A stretch of DNA of 64,000 bases from the NCBI GenBank assembly GCA_947044405.1, contig CAMRHE010000012.1:7808001-7872000 (forward strand), given 5' to 3'. The DNA comes from Leptodactylus fallax. Its lineage: Eukaryota; Chordata; Amphibia; Anura; Leptodactylidae. This document shows, piece after piece, positions 34,416 through 48,769 of this stretch. Position 1 is the stretch's first letter, and each line of letters begins with the position of its first letter. Made by a program: the position numbers and the translations under genes. The notes under the pieces were generated by a model that saw only the letters and a program-made list of their open reading frames with translations, made no database searches and was not told where the DNA came from.

Positions 34416-34716
34416 GCATGCCCGGAAGGATTCAGGCAGTTTTGAAAGCCAAAGGTGGATTTACAAAATGCTAACAAAATAATAAAATTAAAATTTAGAT
34501 TTTTAGGAGCAAAACAGCAACAATGCAATTATATGGCAAGAATATGCATAACTAATCATATGCTAAATAGCTGTAAGTCAAATTTATGTATGAGATAGCC
34601 AAGATGATTGTCTATAAAATGATGGTAGTCTCACATTCGAAGCTGTAGTGGATGGTGAGATATGCAGCCTGAAAGTCAACAGTCAAAACATTGTTAACCT
34701 TTGACTTTTCAGTGTA

Positions 34717-36330
34717 CATACTCACATACTGTATGTTAAAAAAAAAGTATGTTAAAAAGTCATACGTACAGTATATGAGCCCCTACAAAAAGTCAGCCAT
34801 TTAGACAGGGAGTTTTTGCAATCCATGTAAAAAGTGATGTGATCATCCTGAGCAATTTCATAATGTCAGACATCATTTTGAATATGGGAAATGGGACAAT
34901 AATGGCAATGCATGTTAATAATAAAAATGATTTGCAGTTATAATATATCCAACTTCTGACTGATTACAAATGTGACAGAAGTGTAGATAACATGAACTTT
35001 ATGTAAGTATTTGCTACATTAGTGAGTATATAAAATTGACATCTATCTCCAAAGACATTGCATTATGGATTCCCCTCAAAAGACAAAAGAAGGTACAAAT
35101 GTAATAAAAAGTAAAATAATATCTTTCAGACATCCAAGTAACCTAGATTTGACCTCATAAAAAATATCGCAATATCATATGTGTTCTAGGAGCTATTTAC
35201 ATTCCTTAAAAGGTCATAAGAGAAGAGAGGTATAACTGTTCTCTTAACTGGTCACAAAGAGATGTCAAAGATTTTTGGAGTGAAAAATATAGGAAAGAAG
35301 AGGAGCATACTAAAAATAATAACCCAGACAAGAGAATTTACATTTTATGACATTTATTTTATTATTTCAGTATCAAGTGTCTTAATATTGAAGCGACCAT
35401 AATATATATCATGTATAACAGCTAAATGCATTAGGTCAAAGAATCTTTATTTTTAAATGTATTTAAAACCTTATTTCTAGTGTAATTTCTTAGTAATTTT
35501 TATTTACTTAGTTATAAGTAAGTAAAAATCATCTTTAAACATGGATATAGGTATGCAAACAATAGGATCAATAATAATGCATTAAACTGGAGAAAGTGTT
35601 CAGTCCTAAAAACCCTACTTCAACCCATTGGTCCCCTGCTCATCAAACATCTGCTTAAGACCTTGAAAGGACTGTATGGCCATATGAAAGCCTGACTAAA
35701 TGCATAGTACTCCTTCATTACTCTTATGTGATTCCTTCCTGCGCTATGAAGCCTTAAGTACACACTAGAGGGGAAATTTATGAAGACTGGCATTTTCAAA
35801 CTGGTCATATCTCCGGCACTGATCAAGGGTGTGCATGATTTATCAGCCACACCCTCCACTTGGGCCATATAGCTGACATAGATTTCAGGCATCATTATTG
35901 CCTATTTTTGGCAGAAATTATAATAAATCTGAAATGGGCAGTGGCCCTCTCTTAGAAAAGTTGAAATCACAATTTGTTTGTGATAAAAACTAATTTATGC
36001 AAAAATTTGAATGAAACTCTTGTTATGCACCTAAAAAATGATAAACAACAATGTCTATGTTAAAAATTTATTTTTCATTTTGTGTCTATAGATTGTATGC
36101 AGATCTAAGTGTTCCCATGGTAACAGACAATAAAACAGTCAGAACAGAACTAAAGGTATCCTGCAATTAGATATGAAAGATACAATCTTACAGTTTGCAA
36201 GCAAAAAAAAATCAAATGAGTTCTTAATAATAGCACATGTGCTTTTAACAGTGTTCTATATACCATCTTCCTGTGTATCATATAAAAATCTACTATAATA
36301 TACAATAATACTGTAAGCATAAAATATTAC
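34717..36330. other. AT-rich anonymous sequence with one dispersed repeat
   Basis: Mostly unassigned. About 35765-35935 carries a common frog-repeat phrase (GGGAAATTTATGAAGACTGG ... AATAAATCTGAAATGGGC). No gene supported. Confidence 0.35.
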
Positions 36331-36334
36331 ACTA

Positions 36335-36827
36335 TTAAAGGAGTTTTCCCATAAAAGACATGTATGTCTATATGCAGGATGTGCCAGAAATGTCTGATAG
36401 ATGTGTTTTCAACCTCTTGGATCTGCACTAATATCTGAAATGAACTGCCCAGGTTCCATGACATGGCTCTTTAATAATCTTGACCTCACTGACAGTGGAG
36501 CTAAGCTGTTTTCATAACTCCCATAGAAGTTAAAGAAAGTTACAGAAATAATGAATCTTGCTGTTCTATGCTTTTTCTGGTACTCCAATTCGCTTTTATG
36601 GGAGTTACAGAAACAGCATAACTCAGAACTATGCTGGTTCCATAAAGCTTGACCATTGAGGACTGCACTGTCAGAAAGGTCACAATCAGATAAGAGCTGG
36701 GGCATGAAACTTGGGGATAGAGTAATTATAACGATAGGTGCAGATCCCAGAGGTGGGACCTGCATCAATCAGACATTTGGGGAATATCCTGCAGATATGG
36801 AAAAGATATGGGAAAACAGTATAATAT
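36335..36827. mobile_element. T2-like MITE
   Basis: Left end ATTAAAGGAGTTTTCCCATA; right side GATATGGGAAAACAGTA is its inverse with the final CCTTTAA lost. The interior contains inverted AACTCCCATAGAAGTTA (36517) and TTTTATGGGAGTTACAG (36594) and a palindromic GGTGCAGATCCCAGAGG area. The 119-aa minus-strand open frame falls inside and is a repeat shadow. Confidence 0.55.
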
Positions 36828-38455
36828 CGATGAATTGTCCTTAGGACTGAGCTGCAGTCAGGACATGCGACTCATGAAAGTGATATCATAGCCATGTTCT
36901 TTTCTGTGGGGGTGCCAGGTGTCAAATACTCACCAATTTTAAATTGATGATCTATCCTATAGGTCATTTAAATGATAAAACTCATTTAAATAATTAAGTT
37001 AGAGTTTTGACTGCCATTCAATATATTTTAAAGCCAAATGCAATAGTGAAATTCACAAACCAAAACTACGTCCTCATATAACATTCTTCATGGCTTATTT
37101 AAATTTCCTATTTCGGTCCCTTATAGAAAACATATCAGGACTATTGTTCTATACAATGAATGCATTAACATACATTTCTTTTAACAAGTTTTGGAGAATT
37201 CCTATTATAGAAATGGCTTATAGTTGACATATTTCACTTTTGTGGTAATTGAGAAAATGTCTATGATCTGAATTGGTATTTACTATCTTAGATTATTATT
37301 TGATAATATTATTTGTTGCATTAACCAATAAAATGTAGCTTACAACATTCAGATCAGATTAGATCAGAGCCCCTATAGTGACTTCAAAACCAACTGTGCC
37401 AGAGTCACCCCAATAGTAATAGTACTTCCTCATAGTTCCTCCAAGTACTCCACCATAGTACATGGATACAGCTAAATGTATGCTCATTTTCCTAAAGTGT
37501 TCATAGTACATGAAACTTGTTGTACAATATATATATATATATATATATATATACATTTTTTATGTAAAATTTAAAATAAAAATAAATTTGTCAAAGATAA
37601 AAATGGTGAGATTCATTCAATGCTTAATGGAAACATTTTACGTTTACTAATATGATTTTAAATACGATGTGGTGTGTAAAATATATATTTTTATTGAAGG
37701 TCTAGTAAAGAACATGTGAAATGTATTATTAATAATATTAAATGGATTTCCAGACTTGTAAAGCAATATGTTTTCCAATGTGTTTAATTTCTCATGGGGT
37801 TGCTGGAAATGCACATGCATATTATAAGTCCTTAATTGCTTTTATATTATCTTGTGTTGCATTTTACTCGCAAAGTCTTGGGGAACTGGCCTAATTGTCA
37901 AACTAAATTAATATATTTTCATATTTAAATTACATTTATTCATCAAAAAAACTTCATACTTTATATACTTGTATACATGTATAAAGTGTAGTCACCAGAA
38001 TATTTGCTAACTTTACTGTAAGAAGGTAAAAGTAAGATATATTTGTATTAAATTTCATTAATTTACAACCACAAAACAAATCCTACAAAAATATAATTTA
38101 CATCCGTGCCATGGTTGTTGTTCTTGGCCAGCGTGATCGTTGTCATTGTGGAGGATGACTCAGCTATTGTATCCTCCATTTTGGATTCCAGGGCCATGCC
38201 TATAGCCATTTTACATTCATACATTTGTTTAGAGAGCTCATCTCCCTCCAGATTCCTTAATGGAGTGCAGCTCCTCTTTTGTTTGTTGTCCAACTGCCAA
38301 AACTATTTTACAGTTTTGCCACCAATCATGTTATGCTAGCTGTACTAGTTCAGCCTGTCTTGTCTACACACTGTATTTAAGACCACCTTTTTCCCTCCAT
38401 TAAAGCAGAACCCACTATATACACAATAGCTGTGTATGTGTGAGTCTCTCTAAGC
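36828..38455. other. AT-rich anonymous sequence
   Basis: No gene supported. It contains the (AT)n tract at 37526-37553 and a stretch at 37760-37960 dense in homeodomain-type and octamer-like motifs (see findings). The minus-strand open frame 38063-38293 (DELSKQMYECKMAIGMALES) looks protein-like but I do not recognise it. Confidence 0.35.
37526..37553. repeat. (AT)n microsatellite
   Basis: About 14 AT units without interruption. Confidence 0.95.
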
Positions 38456-38459
38456 TAGC

Positions 38460-41060
38460 TTATACATCAACTTTATGAATTTGGACTTCAATACGGTGAT
38501 ACTTAGAGCAGATTGCGCTCACATCATCATCTTCTTGAAACAAATACAGGTCAGCCTCCTCCCCTGGGTGTGCCTGTAACATATCAAGGGCCCCCTCTGC
38601 ATCCAAGGGAGAGTCTTCCTCCTCTTCTAGGAGTCCCAGTTCCTCTACCATAAATGATCCCAATCCTCATCCATAATCCATCAACACAGGGTGATCAGAA
38701 TGAAAAAAGGTGGAAACTGTTCCTCCACTTCCATCCCTGGTTGCATGAGTGTAAGGGTTTCCTGTAAGAACGGCTGAAATGGGCTGAAATTTTTCTGGCC
38801 ATGAAGAGCACCTCTTTTAAGTCACTATACAGATTAATAAAGATGCAAACCATCAGATTAAGGATATGCATCATACAAGGACAATGTGTTATTCATCCTA
38901 ACTGCAACCCAGCAACAATATTAGTGTCATTGTTGCTGGCAATGTTGCCCAATTGGAGTTGGCGTGGAACCATCCAGTTTTATACTTGCTGCAAGATACA
39001 GAAAAGCATCTCCTCCGCTGTGTGGCTCCTATGATCCAGGCTCATTAACTACAAAATTGCATGGTCCTATCCGTAAGAGAATCATAATCGACAATGTCAT
39101 CATCATCATTATCTTCCCTGCTTTTTTTTAGCACATCATCATCATGGCTATGCACACTCTCAGAATTTCCACCTCCAGATATCCCTCTAGCTATCATTAG
39201 TAGTACCACACCCCCTGCCACTACTACCCCCACCACCACTAACAGTCATCATGTCTTCCTCCTCTGCTTGCACATAATGACTATTCTCATCCAATTTATC
39301 AAAAAGAAGAGGAAGACTGCTCTAACTAGGAGAAATAGATTGCTGAGCAGATGTCACATCACTACGAGAGATCTCTGTCAGTGAAGGATACATGGTTGAC
39401 CATCCAAATAGGCCCTGCAGTAAATTAGGTATTATGTATGAGGAGGAATCGGAGGAACACACATAGGCCTGATTACATCACTCGCAGATGCAGTATATCT
39501 CTGTGACTAAGATGAGCCAGCTTAATATTCAAAAACTTCATCAGCATTGTCAGGAAGTACAACAATCCTGTGGCTACTGGTGGTGCCACCAAAACCAGAA
39601 GCAGTGTTGCTCTTGCCTCCCACATTCTTATTGTTAGTAGTAGTACTTGCACAAGTGTTTCTTCTCCCTCTTATTTTGTCTTTCACCTGCCCTGTTTTTT
39701 TCCACTCATTTTTTAATGTGCACAGACAGTGCTCAATTATTACCAAAAAATCATGAAATAATGGAGATTCTTTTTTGACATTAGCAAAGGATGCACTACT
39801 AGTACCACGGCCACCACTACTACTGTACTACTATGTGTGATGTATATCTAGAATTATATAAGCATATTTTTTCATACAGAGAAATGCTTAAAATAGTTTG
39901 TTCAGGTTCACAACAATGCTCCTTCACACTGTGTAGGGATCAGACCAGACCAGAGTGCAAAAAAAATCCCATGAAATTCCCAAATGTTTTTTTTAAGATT
40001 AGCACAGACTAGGCTGTATTGGGTTAACACACCAAAAACCCCTCCCGAAATAACCAAAATTCTTTTATCCAATATTAGGGAAGGATATATTACTAGTACC
40101 ATGGCCACCACAACTACTGTACTATTCTGTGTAATGTATACCTAGAATTATATATAGGCACTTGCCCATATAGAGAAATGCTTAAGATTTGCACAAGCTA
40201 AACTTTATATTGGGTGAACATCACAACAACAAGAAACCTTTTGTATATGATGGAGTTATTTTTTTTTTTTAAGATTCGCGTAGGGCTGTACAATGGCTGA
40301 ACAACAACAAAAAAATGCTTGTATTTAAATGAAAGTTCTTTTTTTAAGATTAGAGCATGCAAAATCAGCAGCACTTTGCTGTTAAAACAGCAGTATGTAT
40401 TTAATGAAAAAGTGTTAACTCTTTCCCAAAAAAAAAGTCCATAACAAAAAAAATAAAAATTTTTAAAATTTAACAAAAAAGCATGTTTAAATAATGTGTA
40501 GAGAGATGAAATTGATCTATTGACAGTACTATCTTGTCAGACAAAATAGATTATTGCCTAGCAATGAAAGGGTTACCTGTCAGTGTAAGCAGCAGCAGAT
40601 TCCAGGCAATAGTCAATCACTGAACCTGTCCTATCTACATCTATTTGATTCTATTCTAGCATTACTAATTAGCCTGTGTATAATTATTGCTTGAGTCCTC
40701 CTATAACTATTGCTGAATTTTCTGACTTGTGCTGCCTATAGCCTAGCTAATAGCTATTGGATGCAGTGAGATAGAACACAGAACTAAAGGCTGAGCAACG
40801 TGTCTGAGCTATTTATACACTATATGACATCAGCACTGTAAGGTCCACCTACTGGCTGAGAGGCTGTCAGATGTTGCTGTCATGTGATGTGTGAATCACT
40901 GCACACATGACATTGTCTGTTCTGTATTTCCTCGTCGAACACATGGCGGTGGCCATTTTCTCATAATAATACCATTTTTGTTCGTCCGAAGCAAATCACC
41001 ATTTGCTCAGTTTTGTTAAAAAGCTAAATCCAGCTCATTACAAACCGATTTGCCCATCTA
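38460..41060 (-). mobile_element. Decayed autonomous-type hAT element, copy 2
   Basis: Its 5' end is at 41060; read inward it is TAGATGGGCAAATCGGTTTG, the same terminus style as 7707. Blocks homologous to copy 1 are found in the same order on the minus strand (about 40300, 39590, 39200, 38920). Compared with copy 1 the BED-finger region is missing. The open frame 39522-39746 gives HCLCTLKNEWKKTGQVKDKI followed by a Ser/Thr/Asn linker. The frame 38460-38663 (VEELGLLEEEEDSPLDAEGA) is acidic and may be the 3' end of the ORF or foreign. The 3' limit and target duplication are unresolved. Confidence 0.6.
39781..40195. repeat. Direct duplication, ~295-bp spacing
   Basis: TACTAGTACCACGGCCACCA (39799) recurs as TACTAGTACCATGGCCACCA (40092), each followed by ...ACTGTACTA..TGTGT.ATGTATA.CTAGAATTATA and AGAGAAATGCTTAA. 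A diverged tandem duplication inside hAT copy 2. Confidence 0.85.
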
Positions 41061-41375
41061 TAATAACACTTTATGTAATACCACAAGCATAGAATTAAAT
41101 AATAATTGTTGTAATAAATATATATGCTAATTATTTTCATTACTAATATTTGCTATGCCTGTGATATCACACTCTTTCTATTTCCTTTTTGCTTCACCAA
41201 AAATTTCAGTAACAAAGATTTATGTTGCTGGGCTGTGAGGCCAGCCCCTCTGACAGTGTACAGTAGTGATATCGGAACTGAAACTAACAGCACATATATC
41301 TTTGGCACTGGAGCACATACCTGCAAAACTTACAGTGCACTGAATTCAGCTTTGCAGCCATATGTAAAGCTAGGT
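41061..41375. other. Anonymous sequence
   Basis: No feature supported. Confidence 0.3.
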
Positions 41376-41488
41376 TCAAATCTGTGTAACCGCAGATTCT
41401 GCCTAAAATCAGAAGGAGGACTTTTCTCTTCACTGACTTCAGTATAAAACTGGTGGAAACCTGGCAGATCCCATTATAGTCTATGGCA
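41376..41488. repeat. Fragment of the 13421-type dispersed repeat
   Basis: GCTAGGTTCAAATCTGTG and CCCATTATAGTCTATGG match the 13421-13683 repeat with an internal deletion. It ends exactly where a hAT end begins. Confidence 0.55.
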
Positions 41489-42340
41489 GTGTTTCCCAAC
41501 CTTTTCAGACTCTTGGCAACCCTGGAAGAAACAACATTTTCCTCAGGGTACCCCTACCAAATAATTTTTAACAAAAGACAAAGAAATTACAGTTTTGATA
41601 TGTTCATTTAGCACAGTTACTAAAATTACAGCTGGAGCTACATCAAAACTGCATGCATTTTTCTGTTTATGTAACTGCATCACAACTGCACCATGAGAAT
41701 GCACCCTCAAAGCTACACCATCCGATGCTTTCCACCCAGCACATACAAAAATTCACCTTTTACTATCACCAAGCTCTCGTAGTGGCCCCACATAGTATTA
41801 TGCTCCCCAGTGGCGCACCACTCAGTGCATGCCCACTAGTGGTCCTCAGACACTAAATAATTTTCCCTAGGGACCCTAAAACCTGATTATGCTCCCTACT
41901 GGCCCCCAGAACCTAATAATGCTCCCCACTGGCCCCCAGACAACTAATAATGCTTCCCAGTGACCCCCAGAGACCTAAAAATGCTCCCCAGTGCCCCCCA
42001 GGCAAGCAGTAATACTCCCTAGTGGCCCTCAGGCACGTAGTAATGTTCTCCAGTACCCCCAGACAAGTAATTATGTCCCCCATTGGCCCCCAGACAAGTA
42101 ATAATGTCCCCCAGACAAGTAATAATGTCCCCCAGTGGCCCCTGACAACTATTAATGTCCCCTAGTGGCCCTTAGACAAGCAATGATGTTCCCCAGTGGC
42201 ACCCAAAGTAATAATGACACCCGGTGACCCCCAAACAAGTAATAATATCCCTCAGTGGCCTCCGACAACTAATAATATCCCCCAGTGGTCTCCAGACAAC
42301 TAATAATGCCCCCCTGGGGTCCCACATTGTAGTTGTGCTA
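41489..42340. mobile_element. hAT-like element: left end plus minisatellite
   Basis: Left terminus CAGTGTTTCCCAACCTTTTC. From about 41780 to 42315 there is a degenerate ~30-bp minisatellite (CTAATAATGCTCCCCACTGG / CCCCCAGACAAGTAATAATG). The design matches the other hAT composites but the unit sequence differs. No right end recognised. Confidence 0.6.
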
Positions 42341-42383
42341 TATAGGATGACTTCCACTTACACATCTATTGCAGTGTATAGTA

Positions 42384-42421
42384 CTGAACCAGCGATCAAA
42401 GCATCGCTGGTTCAGGTCCCC
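42384..42421. repeat. 13-bp-arm hairpin followed by B-box-like motif
   Basis: CTGAACCAGCGAT and exact inverse (42403-42415), 6-nt loop CAAAGC. The right arm runs into GGTTCAGGTCCCC. Compare 32041-32070. Confidence 0.85.
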
Positions 42422-43633
42422 TAGTGAAACATGTAGAAAATGTAAACAAGAGTGGAAAAAATAAAAATAAAGTGCATTAAAAAAATTCATAAATAAATAA
42501 AGCCCCAAAATGCCCCTTTGCCAAATAAAATGAATTATATAAAAGAAAATCCAAAGATTTATAAAAACAATACATATTTGGTATTGCCCCGTCCATAACA
42601 ATCTTTGCAATAAAACTGAAACATTATTTAACCTGCATGATGAACGTCGGGAAAAACAAAACGGATAAAAAACAGAAATAATGATTTGTGGCCATCTCGT
42701 CTTACAAAAAATGCTATAGTGATCAAAAACTCATATGTAGTACCAAAAAAGCACATGTCCACCCACAAAAAATAAGCCTTCAACCAACTCTGTCAACTGA
42801 AAAATAAAAATGTTATGCATCTTAGAATATAGCAATGCAAAAATAATTTATTTATGTCCCCAAATGGATTTTTGTTCTTCAAAATTAGTAACACACATAA
42901 AAAAAAACAAAAAAAAATTAGGTACCACTGTAATTGTACCAACCCACAGAATAAAGGTAACATGTTACTTATGCTGTACACTACATGGAAAAAAAAATTA
43001 AAAGGTAAAAAGCTATGCCAGAATGGATGGGGTTTTTTAATCCACCAAGAAAGAGTTAATAACATTTAGTCAATAAGTTATAGGCACCCAAAAAAATGGT
43101 GTAATTAAAAAATACATCTCATACTGCAAAAAAAAAAAAAAAAAAGCCCTCATATGGCTACATCACCAGAAAACTAAAAAAAATATAGTTTGCACATCTC
43201 TAGACAAAAACCCCAAAAATCGCCAAATCTTTAGAACACAACTGGCTGCGGCAGGAAAGGAATGTATAAGCTGTGCAAGCGTATATTAGGGTACACCCCA
43301 ATTTTAGAGCTTACATGGGACAAAAAAAAAAAACAAGTGAGCCCCAGAGTGATTCCCCCTCCCCAATCATTGGAGCTACTGGGGAACTAGTAGGAAATTT
43401 GGTGCTCCCAATGTACTCCCCATATCTGACATATTCACTGTTCACTATCCGCTGTGTATTCACATCTGGGATACTAATGCTCACTACACCCCTTGATAAA
43501 TTATTTGAGGGGTGCAGTTTTCAAAATGGGGTCACTCCTTAGGGGATTACACTTTTCTGGTACCTTAGAGGCTCTGCAAACATGACATGGCGTCTAGATA
43601 CCAAACATCTAAATCTGCACTCCAAAAGCTACT

Positions 43634-45272
<1,639 letters not shown>

Positions 45273-46788
45273 GCTCTCCCTCCCTTCTGTGCCCTGCTGA
45301 GTGTCCAAACTGCAGTTTATGCCCACATGTATGACACTGTTGTACCCAGAATAGCGTACTTAATGTCATGGATAACGTACTTAATGTCATGTGGGCATGA
45401 ACTGCTGTTTGGGAACAGCTGGGCACAGAAGGGAAGGAGCGCAGTATTTTTGTTTTTGGAGCACAGATTTTGACAGTTTGGTTTTTGGACGCCATGACAC
45501 TTTTCCAAAGCTCCTGAAATGCCAGTAAAGTGGAATCCCCTGACATGTGACCTAATTTTGGAAACTAACTACACCCCTGAAGGAATTTATCCAGGGGTAC
45601 AGTGAGCATTTTTAACCACCAAGTGTTGCATTAATTTATTTTCCAGAAATGAATACGTAGATGATGGTGAAAGGTGAAAATGACAATTTTTCCAGGAATA
45701 TGTAATTTCAGTGTGTAATATGTCATGCCCAGCTTGTACCAGAGACAAACTGATACAAACCTGTTGTGCCTGGGATACCCACTTAACAGTTTTTGGAGTG
45801 TGTGTCTCTGCTGACACAAGCTGGACAACATATCGTTACTGAAATGGTGCATCTCTGGAAAAATTACAATTTTCACTTTTCATTATCAGTTGCGCATTCA
45901 TTTATGGAAATTAAATTAATGCAACACTCAAGAGTTAAAAATGCCACTTGATAAATCCCTTCAGGGGTGTAGTTTCCAAAATGGGGTCACGTGTCTGCGG
46001 ATTCCACTTTACTGGCAATTCAATGGCTCTGCAAAGGTGGCATGAAGTCCAAAAACCAAACTGTGCTCCAAAAACCAAATTAGCGCTCCTTCCCTTTTGT
46101 GCCCAGCTGTGCACAAACAGCAGTTTATACCCAAATATGGCATTGTTAAGTAAGTTATCCTGGGTACACCAGTGTCATACATGTGGGCATAAAATTCCGT
46201 TTGGGCACACAACAGGGTGCAGATGTGAAGGAGAGCTATGTGCTTTTGGAGCACAGATTTAGATTGTTGGTTTTTGGATGCATGTCGTTTTTGCAGAGAT
46301 CCTAAAATTGCCCGTCCAGGGCTCTGCAAAAACAACATGGCATCCAGAAAGTCCCTATAAATCTGTCCAAAAGCTAAAACGCACAGTGTTTCTTCCCTTC
46401 TGAGCCCTGCTGTGTGTCCAAGCAGCAATTTACACCTACATACTGTATATAACTTTTTTGTACCCAGCATAGCCCACTTAATAGTTTTAGGAGTACATGT
46501 CTCTGATGACACAAAGTGGGTGAAACATATTGGGCATATTTCTTTAAAAGTTTTATTTTTCATTTAGGTACATTAATTTTTGGGAAGCACTCTTAGGTTC
46601 AAAATGATAATACCCCTTGAGAAATTCCTTGAGGGTGTAGTTTCTAAAATAAAGGTCATTTTTGAGGGGTTTCCACTGTATTGCTACTTTGGAGGCTCTA
46701 TAAATGCGACATGGCACCTGAAAACTATTCCAGCCACATCTGCCCTCAAAAAGCCAAATAGCGCTCTTTCCATTCTGAGCCCCACCAT

Positions 46789-46789
46789 G

Positions 46790-46823
<34 letters not shown>

Positions 46824-46996
46824 GTTTATTTAGATAGCACCATTAATTCCATGGTGCTTTACATTTGAGGGTTTGCATATGGTACAGAAAATATACAAGA
46901 CAAGTATAATACTAACAGTGACCAACTGGCACAGTGGGATAGAGGGCCCTGCCCGCAAGGGCTTACAATCTATGAGGCAAGGGCTTACAATCTATG
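46789..46996 (-). mobile_element. LINE 3' end inserted in a repeat unit
   Basis: Reverse copy of the CR1/L2-group LINE tail, with (ATT)n at its left (46796-46823). AGGGCTTACAATCTATGA occurs twice in tandem at the right border, suggesting a slip during insertion. It interrupts the GAGCCCCACCAT/ATACCCATACAGCAG unit. Confidence 0.8.
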
Positions 46997-48367
46997 ATAT
47001 ACCCATACAGCAGTTTACGACCACATATGGGACATTTTTGTGTTCAGGAGAAATTGTGTAACAAACTGTTGTGTGCTTTTTCTTCTTTAACCCCTTGTAA
47101 AAATTAAAAATATGGTGCTAAATGGATGGTTTATTGAAAAAAAGTAATTCCTTGAGGGGCGTAGTTTCCAAAATGTGGTCACTTTTGAGGGGTTCCCATT
47201 GTATCGGTACTTTAGGGGCTCTGCAAATGTGACATGGCACCTTAAAACTATTCCAGCAAAATCTGCACTCTAAAAGCCAAATAGCGCTCTTTCCATTTTG
47301 AGCCCCACCATATACCCATACAGCAGTTTACAACCACATGTGGGGTATTCCCGTATTCAGGAGAAATTGTGTAACGAACTTTGGGGAGATTTTTCTCCTT
47401 TATTCTATTGTGAAGATGAAAAATTTGGGGCTAAATTGACAGTTTATTGGAAAAAAAGTAATTTTTCATTTTCACATCCCAATGTTATTAAAATCTGTGA
47501 AACAGCTGTAGGATCAAAATGCTCATTATATCCTTTGATATGTTCTGTGAGGGGTGTACTTTCCAAAATGGGGTCACTTTTGAGGGGTTTCCATTGTATC
47601 GGTACTTTAGGGGCTCTGCAAATGTGACATGGCACCTGAAAACTATTCCAGCAAAATCTGCCCTTCGAAAGCCAGATGGCACTTTTTCCATTCCGAGCCC
47701 TGCCATGTACCTATACAGCAGATTATGACCACATATGGGGTATTGCCGTGTTCATGAGCAATTGTTTAACAAACTGTGAGGTGCTTTTTCTCCTTTAACC
47801 CCTTGTGAAAAGGGGTTAAAGGAGAACATTTTCACTTTGGGGATAAAGTGAAGTCTTAGTAATTTTTCATTTACACATCCCAATGTTAATAAAATCTGTG
47901 AAACTGCTGTAGGATTAAATTCTGTCAGGGGTGTAGTTTCAAAAATGGGGTAACGTTTGGAGACTTTTCACTGTATTGGTACTTTAGAGGCTCTTCAAAG
48001 GAGACATGCCACCTGAAAACTATTCCAGCAAAATCCGCTTTTCAAAAGCCCAGTGGCGCTACTTCCCTTTGGTGCTCTGCCGTGTGCCTATACATCATTT
48101 TACATCCACATGTGGGGTATTTCTGTGCTTGGGAGAAATTGCATAACAAAATGTGAGATGTATTTTCTCCTTTATGAATGTGTTAATTTTAGGGCTAAAT
48201 GAATGTAGTATTGAAAAAAAAAAATTAAATGTCTACATTTCACCTCCAAATCACTTGTGTAAGTTAAAGCATCTCAAAGTTATTGCCATTTCAAGTGACA
48301 CATGTAAGTTTTGAAAAATGTGGCCTGGCCCATACGGCACTTTTAGGGTGTATCCTTAAGGGGTTAA

Positions 48368-48559
48368 TATAGTGCTTGCTAGTATAAATCTAAGTGCAGA
48401 AGTCAGTTCTGGCCTTAGTCATTTTATTGCAACATCCGAAAGTGCAACTCTTAAAGTGGATGGACCAGAATAAGGCCAGAATCAGACCAGAAGGGAGCTG
48501 CACAAACTTAAATTTAAACATAACCCCCCCCCCAAAAAAAACAATACCTTTGTAATGTC
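48368..48559. other. Short anonymous spacer
   Basis: TCTGGCCTTAGTC (48409) and its inverse-like GAATAAGGCCAGA (48469) form a loose hairpin. A C10 tract lies near 48523. Confidence 0.35.
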
Positions 48560-48769
48560 ATAGATAAGAATGCTTCTCACTTTAATCACTGTTGTTCTTC
48601 CCTTACTTGTAAAAGGGACTCTTCCACCCCAAATCACCATTGTCAGTAACAAAATCTTTATCTCTCCATCTATTCTACCCCACCATCTGACCTTCTCTGC
48701 ACAGCTACTCTCAAACCTGCCAGCTTTCCGCCCCAGAAAAGCACAACCTCTCCACACTCTCTCCTACTT

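Larger units (their letters stand above)
33176..34716 (+). mobile_element. Full-length but dead Tc1-like element
   Basis: About 1.54 kb with long (~200-bp) inverted terminal repeats. The left repeat contains CATCATTTTATAGACAATCA and AGCATATGATTAGTTATGCA, and the right one carries their inverses around 34540-34640. The right end ...CAGTG is followed by TA (34715-34716). The left TA is mutated. Same family as 9403-10480. Confidence 0.82.

Noticed and set aside
36409..36768. 119-aa minus-strand open frame
   Set aside because: It lies fully within a T2-like MITE with inverted internal sequences; no domain visible.
38460..38663. Acidic 67-aa minus-strand open frame as a host gene fragment
   Set aside because: Possibly the end of hAT copy 2; too short and unsupported to call a host exon.
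45947..46563. Open frames of 104 and 184 aa on opposite strands
   Set aside because: They are inverted units of the 42-48 kb repeat; phrases such as CAPKTKLALLPFCAQL recur in neighbouring units on both strands.
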